Assembly: GCA_001797745.1 (NCBI GenBank)
Contig: MGQF01000073.1
Coordinates: forward strand, 6,266-16,236
Source of the DNA: Deltaproteobacteria bacterium RBG_13_52_11
GTDB lineage: Bacteria; Desulfobacterota; B13-G15; RBG-16-54-18
Direction: 5' to 3'
DNA length: 9,971 nt
The translations under genes and the position numbers were made by a program. Positions 1 through 6,584 of the stretch are shown here, in pieces; positions within the stretch are counted from its first letter, which is position 1, and each line of letters begins with the position of its first letter. Under the pieces are notes generated by a model. That model saw only the letters and a list, made by a program, of their open reading frames with translations. It was not told the origin of the DNA and did not search any database.

Positions 1-524
1 GCATTACTACCTCGGTGCGGGACGCCATCCGCCTCAATGTGGCCGCAGTGGGGATCTCCATCTTCGTTGGTAGTGAGTACGAGCATGAAACGCTGTTAAA
101 CTTGGCCAACCTCGTGAATGAATGCGAAGAATACGGCATTCCGGCCATGGCGGTTACCGCTGTGGGCAAAGAACTTGAAAAGAGGGAGGCCCGTTATCTG
201 GCCTTGTGCTGTCGTATCGCAGCCGAGCTGGGCGCACGGGTCGTGAAGACCTACTGGTGCAAAGATTTCGAAAAGGTCACCAATAGTTGCCCCGTTCCCG
301 TGGTCATAGCGGGTGGCCCCAAGTGCAAGACGGATCTTGAGGTACTCGAGTTTGTCTATGATGGTATGCAGAGAGGGGCCATTGGTGTAAACCTGGGGCG
401 CAACGTCTGGCAAAACAAACACCCGATGGCCATGGCCAGGGCCTTACGGGCCATCATCCACGAAAACGCTACTGCCCACGAGGCCCTCGAACTGTTCAAT
501 AGCGTGAAAAGCAGCGAGCAGTAG
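1..524 (+). CDS. LsrF/DhnA-type class I aldolase, 3' part (5' end outside window)
   Basis: This is the C-terminal part of a TIM-barrel Schiff-base aldolase of the DeoC/LacD/DhnA group. The frame is open to the first base (I-T-T-S-V precedes the GTG at 15), so that GTG is an internal Val and the true start lies upstream. The Schiff-base lysine sits in VVKTYW (Lys codon 246-248). The phosphate-binding end of the barrel follows as CPVPVVIAGGPK and GVNLGRNVWQ, and the tail resembles that of LsrF (HPMAMARALRAIIHENATA). Family members include class I fructose-1,6-bisphosphate aldolase, 2-amino-3,7-dideoxy-heptulosonate synthase and LsrF, the thiolase of autoinducer-2 breakdown. Similarity looks closest to LsrF, but no other lsr gene is visible, so the substrate is open. 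A dehydrogenase follows after 123 nt, hinting at a shared sugar-phosphate or polyol route. Confidence 0.85.
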   Translation, partial: ITTSVRDAIRLNVAAVGISIFVGSEYEHETLLNLANLVNECEEYGIPAMAVTAVGKELEKREARYLALCCRIAAELGARVVKTYWCKDFEKVTNSCPVPVVIAGGPKCKTDLEVLEFVYDGMQRGAIGVNLGRNVWQNKHPMAMARALRAIIHENATAHEALELFNSVKSSEQ

Positions 525-647
525 AGCCGGGCCTGCTGAGGGAAAATCGCGAATAAAAAGTCACCAAACAGCGTACTTTCAGGGAACTATACTTCTTGTC
601 TTTCCCTTTATCTGATAATGAAAATCGGTTGTTGAGAGGAACATAGC

Positions 648-1673
648 GTGCGCGTGGCGATGTACTACAACAACCAGGATGTGCGCCTGGAGGAGCTACC
701 GACGCCACAGATCGGCCCTGGTGAATTATTAGTCAAGGTGCTGGCCAGCGGCATCTGCGGCAGCGATGTCATGGAATGGTATCGCATCAAAAAGGCCCCG
801 CTCGTCTTAGGTCATGAAATAACCGGAGAGATCGCTGAAGTCGGAAAGGGCGTTGGTGGTTACCGCGTCGGCGATAGGGTCTTCGTCTCCCACCACGTTC
901 CGTGTAACACCTGCCGTTACTGCCTGCATGGCCTTCACACGGTCTGTGAGTCCCTGCACACCACGAATTATGATCCCGGGGGCTTTGCCGAATACCTGCG
1001 GGTGCCGCCGCTCAATGTGGATCGAGGGGTCTTCGCGCTCCCTGATGAGATATCGTTCGAGGATGGAACATTTATCGAACCCCTGGCCTGCGTCGTCAGG
1101 GGGCAGCGGCTGGCACGACTGGCCCCGGGGCAGACGATCCTCGTCCTCGGCAGCGGTATCTCCGGTCTGCTTCACGTGGCCATGGCCCGTGCTTCTGGGG
1201 CGGGACGAATCGTTGCCACGGATATCAGCGCGTATCGGCTGAATGCGGCGCAACGCCTCGGGGCCGATAGCGTCATCAATGCCGAAGAGGACGTGCCAGC
1301 CCGCCTGCGCCAGACCAACGAAAATAGACTGGCCGATCTGGTCATCGTCTGTACCGGGGCCTTCCCCGCCTTCCGTCAGGCCTTGCAATCGGTGGATCGC
1401 GGAGGGACGGTGCTCTTCTTCGCACCGACAGAGCCAGGAATAGACCTCCCCGTTCCCGTCAACGATTTTTGGCGTAACGGGATCGTCTTGATGCTCTCCT
1501 ATGGCGCCAGCCCCTTGGATATCAGTGTCGCCATAGACCTGATCCGTGCCCGTCAAGTGCCAGTACATGAAATGATCACCCACCGTTTGGGCCTGACGGA
1601 GACTGGATTGGGTTTTCATCTGGTTGCAAAGGGGGGTGAATCCATCAAGGTAATCATTGAGCCACAGCGATAA
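648..1673 (+). CDS. Zinc-dependent medium-chain alcohol/polyol dehydrogenase
   Basis: This is a 341-residue cytoplasmic NAD(P)-dependent MDR oxidoreductase of full family length. The N-terminal GroES-like domain carries the catalytic zinc ligands Cys37 (GICGSD), His56-Glu57 (GHE) and Glu144 in FIEPLACVV. The structural zinc lobe has Cys86, Cys89, Cys92 and Cys100 in the classical 3-3-8 spacing. The Rossmann domain has GSGISG at 168-173 and an acidic Asp192 at the end of the next strand, which favours NAD(H). The EPLACV signature resembles sorbitol, threonine and related polyol dehydrogenases more than ethanol dehydrogenases. I chose GTG 648 because GAGAGGA (634-640) lies 7 nt upstream; GTG 654 and ATG 660 are in-frame alternatives. 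The substrate is unknown; the preceding aldolase suggests a phosphorylated or free sugar alcohol. No convincing promoter was found at 525-647, only isolated -10-like boxes. Confidence 0.93.
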   Translation: MRVAMYYNNQDVRLEELPTPQIGPGELLVKVLASGICGSDVMEWYRIKKAPLVLGHEITGEIAEVGKGVGGYRVGDRVFVSHHVPCNTCRYCLHGLHTVCESLHTTNYDPGGFAEYLRVPPLNVDRGVFALPDEISFEDGTFIEPLACVVRGQRLARLAPGQTILVLGSGISGLLHVAMARASGAGRIVATDISAYRLNAAQRLGADSVINAEEDVPARLRQTNENRLADLVIVCTGAFPAFRQALQSVDRGGTVLFFAPTEPGIDLPVPVNDFWRNGIVLMLSYGASPLDISVAIDLIRARQVPVHEMITHRLGLTETGLGFHLVAKGGESIKVIIEPQR

Positions 1674-1693
1674 CGAGGAGCACGAACATGACA

Positions 1694-1699
1694 AGGAGG
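1694..1699 (+). promoter_or_regulatory. Strong ribosome binding site that favours the ATG at 1706 for asmA
   Basis: AGGAGG lies 6 nt before ATG 1706. An upstream in-frame ATG at 1688 also has a GAGGAG (1675-1680) 7 nt away, so both starts are usable. The second motif is longer, and the protein from 1706 begins with a typical short basic stretch before the membrane segment. Confidence 0.55.
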
Positions 1700-1705
1700 A
1701 AAACA

Positions 1706-3796
1706 ATGAAAAGAGGCATGAAGACCACAGGGATAGTCGTACTTTCCGCCTTTGTATTTGTGATGGCGGCAGCTTTTATCCTCCCCTACCTCGTCAGCCT
1801 GGACAAGTACAAGGGGATGGTCGAAGAAAAGCTGGAGCAGGCCTTGAAACGAGATGTTTCTCTGGGAAGACTGCGCATTACCATCCTCCCGACCCTGGGG
1901 GCCAAGATTGAGAACGTGGTCATCTCGAATCCCCCGGGTTTCTCGAAGACCCCCTTGCTGTCCCTGGATTCCTTAAAAGTCAGTGTCAAGATCATACCGC
2001 TTTTGTTCGGAAGAAAGGAGATAGCCGCGCTTACCCTTAGCCACCCCGCGATCTTTATTGAGAAGGACCCGCAAGGTAGGTTAAACATCCCATATATGGA
2101 AGAGGCGGGTAAAACAGAGAGAAAGGGAACGCTGGAGGGCGGGAAGATAAAGACGGATGAGTCAAAGGCCCTTCAAGGCCTTTCCCTCGCCAAGGCCTCC
2201 ATAAAAGACGGCAATTTTATCTACCTTGACAGGAGCGCAAACCCCGCACGTCGCACCGAAATCGAGCGGATTGATCTGGACTTGAGAGACCTCTCCCTGG
2301 AACAGAAAATACGGTATAAACTCTCGTTGCGCTGGTCACCAGGTGAAGTCTCGCTTGAAGGATGGGCAGGGCCTCTCGGCAACAACGATCTCAAAAATAT
2401 CCCCCTTGAAGGCAAGCTGAAGGCTGATTTCTCCAAGCTTGACAATCTCATGAAAAAGCTCGCGGGAGCGCAAGAAGGCACCATGCAGGGAGTACTCAAG
2501 GCCGACGTGAACTTCGAAGGCAATACCGGCTCCTCCCTCAAGATTAAGGGTGAAGTGTCACTGAAGAATCTTGCCATAGGTGAAAAGGATGCCAGGGCCA
2601 TTGAGGGTCTTGACATCATCGTACGCCCTGAGGCGGAAGTAACCGGTGGGGCGGAGCAACTGCGGTTGAACGCCATCCTGCAGCTCGACAAAACACCCTT
2701 TCAGATACAAGGCCAATTCAGAGATCTTTCCAGCAATCCCGTTGGCACACTCACCCTCACCTCGCAACAGGGGATCAATCTTGCCGAGCTAGGCCCCAAA
2801 TTTCCGTCCTTGAACGACGCTGCCAAACTGGAAGGACAATTGGCCGTTACCGGCGAGCTTACGGTGCCGGCGAAAGGCAACCCCGTCTTCTCGCTGAATG
2901 CCAACTCCGCGCGCGTGGATATTGCGCTGGTAGAACAGAAAAAGGGCGCCGACAAAAAGGCCCCGCCCAAAAAAAAGACAAGCGGAGAGAAACAGACCGC
3001 TCAAAAAAGCACCTTGGATGCCCGGGCTAAAGTTATGATCAAGGAAGGAAAGTTTCAAGGCGTTGATTATCATAACTTCCTCCTGACCGCCGAAATGAAG
3101 GGTGGTGAAGTGCGGGTCACCCGGTTCACCTGCGATGCCTTCAACGGAACTTTGGAAGGTGACGCAAACTTTAATATGGCGCAGGAACCCTCTCCCTTCC
3201 GTATGAAGACCAAGGTAACAGGCGTTGACGCCAACGCCCTCTTGAGTAGCTTTTCCTCAGCAAAGGGAATGATAAAGGGAAAGTTTAATGGAGACGTTAC
3301 GCTGGGCGGTGCGGGCTTTTCTATGGACACCATGAAGGAAAATCTCACCGGCACGGGGACAGTACAGATCAAGGAAGGAGAACTTACCTGGTTGAATCTC
3401 ATCGGCCGCGTCGTCCAGGCCGCGGGCGGTAAAGGGTTAGAAAAAGAGAAGACCACCTTTGATGATCTCACGTCTGCTTTTACCATCAAGAATGGCATGG
3501 TCTCTCTCCCGAACCTCCTCATCTCTCAGAAGGATATGGACATAAAACTGGCGGGGGATATCGGACTGGACGCAAAATTGAAGATGGAAGGAGAGGCCCA
3601 CCTCCCCCCCTCGGTGACAGGAGACCTCAAGGGAAAGGGATGGAATTTTTTTGCTGATAATAAGGGGCGTCTCACCATCCCTTTCAACCTCACCGGAAAC
3701 GTGAATGATCCAAAAGTGGGGATCAGCACGAAGTTCATCGAACAAGGGGTCAAGGGGGCGTTGCAGGAATTCCTGAAAAAGAAACACGATAAATAA
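1706..3796 (+). CDS. AsmA family envelope protein
   Basis: About 696 residues from ATG 1706 (702 if ATG 1688 is used). A basic N-terminus is followed by one hydrophobic segment at about residues 9-29, which should anchor the protein in the inner membrane with the remainder in the periplasm. The next stretch (LDKYKGMVEEKLEQAL, then RDVSLGRLRI) is the AsmA N-terminal signature. The C-terminal third has the repeated beta-strand pattern of the AsmA C-terminal domain, ending with a NLTGNVNDPKVG motif and a Lys-rich tail. AsmA-like proteins belong to the bridge-like lipid-transfer group and are linked to outer-membrane phospholipid transport and assembly. A Lys-rich low-complexity insert occupies about residues 410-434 and contains a run of eight A at 2969-2976. 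The gene starts 32 nt after the dehydrogenase stop and ends 15 nt before the thioesterase start, consistent with an operon. The exact role is not deducible. Confidence 0.9.
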   Translation: MKRGMKTTGIVVLSAFVFVMAAAFILPYLVSLDKYKGMVEEKLEQALKRDVSLGRLRITILPTLGAKIENVVISNPPGFSKTPLLSLDSLKVSVKIIPLLFGRKEIAALTLSHPAIFIEKDPQGRLNIPYMEEAGKTERKGTLEGGKIKTDESKALQGLSLAKASIKDGNFIYLDRSANPARRTEIERIDLDLRDLSLEQKIRYKLSLRWSPGEVSLEGWAGPLGNNDLKNIPLEGKLKADFSKLDNLMKKLAGAQEGTMQGVLKADVNFEGNTGSSLKIKGEVSLKNLAIGEKDARAIEGLDIIVRPEAEVTGGAEQLRLNAILQLDKTPFQIQGQFRDLSSNPVGTLTLTSQQGINLAELGPKFPSLNDAAKLEGQLAVTGELTVPAKGNPVFSLNANSARVDIALVEQKKGADKKAPPKKKTSGEKQTAQKSTLDARAKVMIKEGKFQGVDYHNFLLTAEMKGGEVRVTRFTCDAFNGTLEGDANFNMAQEPSPFRMKTKVTGVDANALLSSFSSAKGMIKGKFNGDVTLGGAGFSMDTMKENLTGTGTVQIKEGELTWLNLIGRVVQAAGGKGLEKEKTTFDDLTSAFTIKNGMVSLPNLLISQKDMDIKLAGDIGLDAKLKMEGEAHLPPSVTGDLKGKGWNFFADNKGRLTIPFNLTGNVNDPKVGISTKFIEQGVKGALQEFLKKKHDK

Positions 3797-3811
3797 GAGA
3801 GGATCGGACCC

Positions 3812-4291
3812 ATGGAGGGCAAAAAAGTCAAAGACACAAGCGTCATTATGTCACATGTGGTTATGTCTCAGGATGCAAACGTAGCGGGCAATGTTCACGG
3901 TGGCGTTATCATGAAACACATTGATACCGCTGCCGGAGTCGTCGCCTCCCGGCATGCACGCTGCAACGCCGTAACAGCTTCCATCGACAAGCTCGACTTT
4001 CACAATCCGGCATTCATTGGCGAGCTTCTTACCCTCACGGCAAGTCTCAACTTGGTTGGCAAGACTTCAATGGAAATCGGCGTCAGGGTCGAAGCAGAAA
4101 ATACGTTCACCGCGGAGAAACGTCACATTGCTTCAGCATATCTCACCTTCGTTGCGCTCGATGAAAAGCACCAACCGAAAGAGGTGCCGCCTCTGATTTT
4201 GGAAGATGCAGATGAGATACGACGCAACCAAGAGGCTATCGAAAGGAGAAAGATTCGCCTTTTCGCAAAGGGCAAAAGAATGGAGACCTGA
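3812..4291 (+). CDS. Acyl-CoA thioesterase, hotdog fold (YciA/acyl-CoA hydrolase type)
   Basis: This 159-residue cytoplasmic single-hotdog thioesterase would hydrolyse acyl-CoA to free acid and CoA. The key motif is GNVHGG (26-31), followed by the helix containing Asp38, the position of the catalytic Asp in YciA-type enzymes. The central strand SMEIGVRVEAEN (86-97) and the closing ASAYLTFVALDE (107-118) are standard for the family. The C-terminal tail is rich in Arg, Lys and Glu and looks helical. The start is supported by GAGAGGA (3797-3803) 8 nt upstream; an internal ATG at 3848 would lose the first strand. It lies 15 nt behind the AsmA gene and is probably co-transcribed, so the pair may join acyl-chain turnover with envelope lipid handling (inference). 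Chain-length specificity cannot be read from the sequence. Confidence 0.92.
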   Translation: MEGKKVKDTSVIMSHVVMSQDANVAGNVHGGVIMKHIDTAAGVVASRHARCNAVTASIDKLDFHNPAFIGELLTLTASLNLVGKTSMEIGVRVEAENTFTAEKRHIASAYLTFVALDEKHQPKEVPPLILEDADEIRRNQEAIERRKIRLFAKGKRMET

Positions 4292-4333
4292 GCACACTGG
4301 CAGAGGTCAGGCCTAAGAAGAAAGTGGACGAGG

Positions 4334-4387
4334 TTGTTCAAATTTTTCACCTAGCCTATGAGTTGAGATTTTGCTAATTTTGAACAA
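4334..4387. repeat. Inverted repeat TTGTTCAAA / TTTGAACAA
   Basis: Two perfect 9-nt arms (4334-4342 and 4379-4387) are separated by 36 nt in the gap after the thioesterase. There is no T-tract behind the right arm, so it is not a standard terminator. It could be a pair of binding half-sites or chance pairing in AT-rich DNA. Confidence 0.3.
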
Positions 4388-4406
4388 TGTTATATGTCTT
4401 AACATT
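4386..4406. promoter_or_regulatory. 21-bp perfect dyad AATGTTA-N7-TAACATT, operator-like
   Basis: Seven-nt perfect arms (4386-4392 and 4400-4406) surround a 7-nt spacer, the geometry of a binding site for a dimeric helix-turn-helix regulator. It lies about 95 bp upstream of the -35 box at 4501 and 95 bp after the thioesterase stop. No regulator gene is in the window, so a link to the 4578 gene is inferred only from proximity. Confidence 0.35.
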
Positions 4407-4500
4407 AAGGACCCCTTTTTCTCCTACGCCTAATCTCATGCGAAGCCTGGGGTGCAACAGTGAACGGGCTTCCGATTCTTCCGAAAAAAGACTGACGGCG

Positions 4501-4529
4501 TTGACAAATAGCGGTTTGATTCATACAAT
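4501..4529 (+). promoter_or_regulatory. Near-consensus sigma-70 promoter for the 60-residue protein gene
   Basis: The -35 box TTGACA (4501-4506) is a perfect match. It is followed after exactly 17 nt by TACAAT (4524-4529), five of six matches to the -10 consensus. Transcription would begin near 4536, giving a leader of about 42 nt that ends in a strong Shine-Dalgarno sequence. This is the best promoter visible in the window and implies strong, simple expression of the downstream gene. Confidence 0.75.
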
Positions 4530-4577
4530 TATAGAAGTGAATTACTACAACGCTGACAAAAAAGGGAGGTATATACG

Positions 4578-4760
4578 ATGGGATTACTCGTAGAAAAGGA
4601 AATCAGAGCATATCAACTTAGAAACAAAACGCTGGTGTGTCCGGTCTGTGCTACTGATGAAGAAAGGGCAGACGATGAAACGGAGAAGATAGCTGCGGAA
4701 GATATTATTCACGATACGAACCCTATGGAGTGCGTCCGGTGTAAGAAAAAAATCAAATAG
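4578..4760 (+). CDS. Small CxxC...CxxC (zinc-ribbon-like) protein, function unknown
   Basis: Sixty residues with two cysteine pairs, Cys21-x2-Cys24 (CPVC) and Cys52-x2-Cys55 (CVRC), separated by an acidic linker and followed by a basic KKKIK end. This is the layout of a minimal zinc ribbon: two zinc knuckles near strand turns with a charged connector. No membrane segment or signal peptide is present, so it should be cytoplasmic. The start is well supported: GGGAGG (4564-4569) lies 8 nt before the ATG, and a near-consensus promoter precedes it. The gene stands alone, 286 nt after the thioesterase and 150 nt before the methyltransferase. I do not recognise a characterised family. Metal binding is inferred from the cysteines; a nucleic-acid or protein-binding adaptor is possible but unproven. 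Confidence 0.75.
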   Translation: MGLLVEKEIRAYQLRNKTLVCPVCATDEERADDETEKIAAEDIIHDTNPMECVRCKKKIK

Positions 4761-4790
4761 GGCCGGAAAGGTAATTGGGTAAGGGGGCTT

Positions 4791-4823
4791 GGGGCCAGAC
4801 TTAATTATTGGGATTTTGGAAAT
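4791..4823 (+). repeat. Possible REP-type repeat fragment
   Basis: A GGGGCCAGACTT core is followed by an AT-rich TAATTATTGGGATTTTGG stretch. It resembles GGGGTCAGAC-type interspersed repeats that I associate with REP-associated tyrosine transposases in environmental proteobacteria. Recognition is from memory of the motif, and only one copy is visible. Confidence 0.25.
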
Positions 4824-4841
4824 AAAAAGAAGTTGAGTAAC

Positions 4842-4895
4842 GTCTAACGAATCATCACAGCGGCTGATAGCCGTCGCTGAACCGCAGCGTTATGC
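4842..4895 (+). other. Integron attC-like recombination site
   Basis: The left end GTCTAAC (4842-4848) fits the RYYYAAC core. The right end GTTATGC (4889-4895) fits GTTRRRY except at one position. TAACG (4845-4849) can pair with CGTTA (4888-4892). Inside, CAG (4858-4860) pairs with CTG (4877-4879) and CGGCT (4861-4865) with AGCCG (4869-4873), leaving an extra TCG (4874-4876) on one side. This gives the imperfect hairpin with extrahelical bases expected of attC. At 54 nt it is slightly shorter than the usual minimum of about 57. The next start codon is 16 nt beyond the right core, as in gene cassettes. No integrase gene and no clear second attC are in the window. Confidence 0.5.
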
Positions 4896-4910
4896 CGCCA
4901 AGGGATAAGA

Positions 4911-5783
4911 ATGAACCTATCAGAATTTCTCTCAAACAATAAAAAAACGATTTTACTCGATGGTGCGATGGGTACCCAATTGGCTGAAGCCGGCCTGGAA
5001 ATGGGCGGTCAAACCAGTGTCACACATCCGGATGCAGTGCTGGCCATTCACCAACAATATGTTGAGTGTGGGGTTGATCTGCTCATCACAAACACACTGA
5101 CAATAAACCGCGTCTTCATCGAGTCGCACAATGTCGGAGTAGATGTGAGGGAGGTGAATTTGGCTGGGGCTAGATTGGCCAAAACCGCCGTTCGTAATGG
5201 TCAATATGTGCTGGGGGATATTGGTCCAACCGGAAAATTGCTGAAACCTTATGGGAATCTGCCAGAAGAAGATGCTTATGGAGCCTTCAAGGAGCAAGCC
5301 ACCATTTTGGCCGAAGGTGGGGTGGATGGCTTCATCATCGAAACGATGTTCGACTTGCAGGAAGCCCTGTGCGCCTTGCGGGCCTGCAAAGAGGCTGCTG
5401 ATCTACCAGTCATTGCCTCGATAGCCTTTAATACCTCCAAAAATGGAGGTCGGACCATCATGGGAAACTCTGCTCAAGATTGTGCCCAAGCTCTGACCGA
5501 AGCAGGGGCCTGCGCTGTCGGGGCTAATTGTGGTAGCCTTGATCCATTCCAGATGGCTGAAATTGTGTCGAAGATGGGAGAAGTTAGCTCACTGCCTGTC
5601 GTGGCTCAACCCAATGCGGGTAAACCCAGATTAGTTGAGAATCGGACGGTGTTTGATATGTCTCCGTCTGATTTCGCTGCGGGAGTGTATCAATGCTTAC
5701 AGGCCGGAGCCCGGTTGATTGGAGGGTGTTGTGGAACTTCTCCAGCCCATATCCGGGCTATCGCAGATTTGTTAGGGAAATAA
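4911..5783 (+). CDS. Homocysteine S-methyltransferase family protein
   Basis: This 290-residue TIM-barrel enzyme of the Hcy-binding family would move a methyl group from a donor to homocysteine, making methionine in the cytoplasm. The N-terminal LLDGAMGTQL motif (15-24) opens the barrel. The three zinc/thiolate cysteines of the family are present as Cys207 (GANCGS) and Cys273-Cys274 (GGCCGT). The length matches the stand-alone Hcy domain; pterin and cobalamin domains of MetH are absent. The methyl donor could be S-methylmethionine, betaine, or a methyl-cobalamin protein coded elsewhere, as in split MetH systems of anaerobes. The ATG has AAGGG (4900-4904) 6 nt upstream. It starts 16 nt after an attC-like site and has no obvious promoter of its own. 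No SAM or cobalamin riboswitch is recognisable upstream. Confidence 0.9.
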   Translation: MNLSEFLSNNKKTILLDGAMGTQLAEAGLEMGGQTSVTHPDAVLAIHQQYVECGVDLLITNTLTINRVFIESHNVGVDVREVNLAGARLAKTAVRNGQYVLGDIGPTGKLLKPYGNLPEEDAYGAFKEQATILAEGGVDGFIIETMFDLQEALCALRACKEAADLPVIASIAFNTSKNGGRTIMGNSAQDCAQALTEAGACAVGANCGSLDPFQMAEIVSKMGEVSSLPVVAQPNAGKPRLVENRTVFDMSPSDFAAGVYQCLQAGARLIGGCCGTSPAHIRAIADLLGK

Positions 5784-5933
5784 GTTTAACGGATGGGGTT
5801 AATGAACAACAAAGAGGAAACTTTTCTCAATAAAGTGGGATTATCTTTAACCAGGGAAAACGGCCTAACCAGCATGCAATTTATGACTGCAACGGAGTGC
5901 AACATGCGCACGTGGGGCTGGATATAATCTTTC

Positions 5934-5969
5934 CCCCTCACCTTACATCCTCCCCCCCTGGGGAGAGGA
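5934..5969. repeat. Palindromic CCCTCACC-type repeat, copy 1, with a bulged hairpin
   Basis: CCCCTCACC (5934-5942) is followed by a hairpin: 5948-5956 pairs with 5960-5969, nine base pairs with one bulged A (5964) and a 3-nt loop. It sits in the 235-nt strip between the convergent methyltransferase and Hsp20 genes. Neither strand has a T-tract after the stem, so it looks more like a dispersed repeat than an intrinsic terminator, although it may slow polymerase. A related copy lies at 6585-6612. Confidence 0.45.
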
Positions 5970-6018
5970 GATAGTGGTGGTTATTTAGGGGTTAGGGCCT
6001 TCACCCAACCCCTTACCC

Positions 6019-6462
6019 TTACTCCCCAACCTCAACTTTGATCTGCTTCGGCTTTGTCTCCTCCTTTTTGGGGAGCACCACCCGCAGGATCCCATCCTTG
6101 TGCCCCGCCTTCACCTTCCCCTGGTCAACGGTATTGGGGAGGCTGAAAGAGCGGCTGAACCGCCCATACGGGCGTTCGAGCCTGTGATAATCCTCTCTCT
6201 TGGTCCCCTCCTCTATCCGCCTCTCCCCCTTGATGGTGAGGACATTCCCCTCTACCTTGATGTCAAGATCCTTCTGATCTACCTCAGGGATCTCCATCTT
6301 GAGTATAATCTCATCCCCCTTCTCCATGATATCCATTGCTGGCGACCAGACACCAGCTTCTTGATCCTGTGTCCCCCTGGAAAAGGTCTCATCAAAGAGC
6401 TTATTCATCCTCTCCTGCAGGGCCATAAGGTCCTTTAAAGGCTCCCATCTGGTCACAACCAT
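6019..6462 (-). CDS. Hsp20/alpha-crystallin family small heat shock protein
   Basis: A 147-residue ATP-independent holdase that binds unfolding proteins and forms large oligomers in the cytoplasm. After an amphipathic N-terminal arm (MNKLFDETF), the alpha-crystallin domain spans about residues 39-132. It contains SPAMDIMEKGDEIILKMEIPEV and the conserved end motif HKDGILRVVLPK (121-132). The tail carries the I-x-V anchor Ile141-Lys-Val143 used for oligomer assembly. Length and domain order are typical of bacterial class A-like Hsp20. The start is fixed by AAGGAGGT (6477-6470) 7 nt upstream. It has its own promoter and lies downstream, on the same strand, of the diaphorase operon with a 162-nt gap, so it is probably an independent unit. 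Function is secure; specific clients are unknown. Confidence 0.96.
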   Translation of the reverse strand: MVVTRWEPLKDLMALQERMNKLFDETFSRGTQDQEAGVWSPAMDIMEKGDEIILKMEIPEVDQKDLDIKVEGNVLTIKGERRIEEGTKREDYHRLERPYGRFSRSFSLPNTVDQGKVKAGHKDGILRVVLPKKEETKPKQIKVEVGE

Positions 6463-6498
6463 ATGTGATACCTCCTTCGCCCTATCATTTTTACTGGA

Positions 6499-6526
6499 AG
6501 CATAATCACGACCATCGCCCTTTCAA
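6499..6526 (-). promoter_or_regulatory. Promoter for the Hsp20 gene (CTTGAAA -35)
   Basis: On the - strand, TTGAAA (6526-6521), preceded by C to give CTTGAAA, is followed after 16 nt by TATGCT (6504-6499). The leader would be about 30 nt. CTTGAAA is also the -35 element of heat-shock sigma-32, but no CCCCAT-type -10 follows, so a sigma-70 reading fits better. No CIRCE element was found. Confidence 0.45.
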
Positions 6527-6584
6527 GCAAAAAAGCGCTGTCCGAATCACTGATGCTGGGTTGTGCGCAGTACAAGGAGTAGAA

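Noticed and set aside
2221..2691. 156-codon antisense reading frame within the AsmA gene
   Set aside because: No ribosome binding site or recognisable domain; the + strand AsmA frame explains the region.
4387..4593. 68-codon + strand reading frame across the promoter region of the small zinc-ribbon gene
   Set aside because: It runs over the -35/-10 boxes and into the well-supported gene at 4578, has no Shine-Dalgarno and no recognisable sequence.
4761..4910. SAM or cobalamin riboswitch in front of the homocysteine methyltransferase gene
   Set aside because: No recognisable box or multi-stem pattern; the strip is accounted for by an AT-rich spacer and the attC-like hairpin.
5785..5869. Second attC site closing a cassette after the methyltransferase
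   Set aside because: GTTTAAC (5785-5791) and GCCTAAC (5863-5869) fit the left core, but no properly placed GTTRRRY partner with pairing inner arms was found.
5802..5927. 41-codon + strand reading frame after the methyltransferase
   Set aside because: Only a poorly spaced GGGG precedes the ATG; there is no recognisable motif and the composition looks non-coding.
5923..5928. Perfect TATAAT box between the convergent genes
   Set aside because: No -35 element at a suitable distance and no + strand gene follows; the downstream gene is on the other strand.
5948..5969. Intrinsic terminator for the methyltransferase or Hsp20 gene
   Set aside because: The stem is good, but neither strand has a T-tract after it, so it is listed as a repeat.
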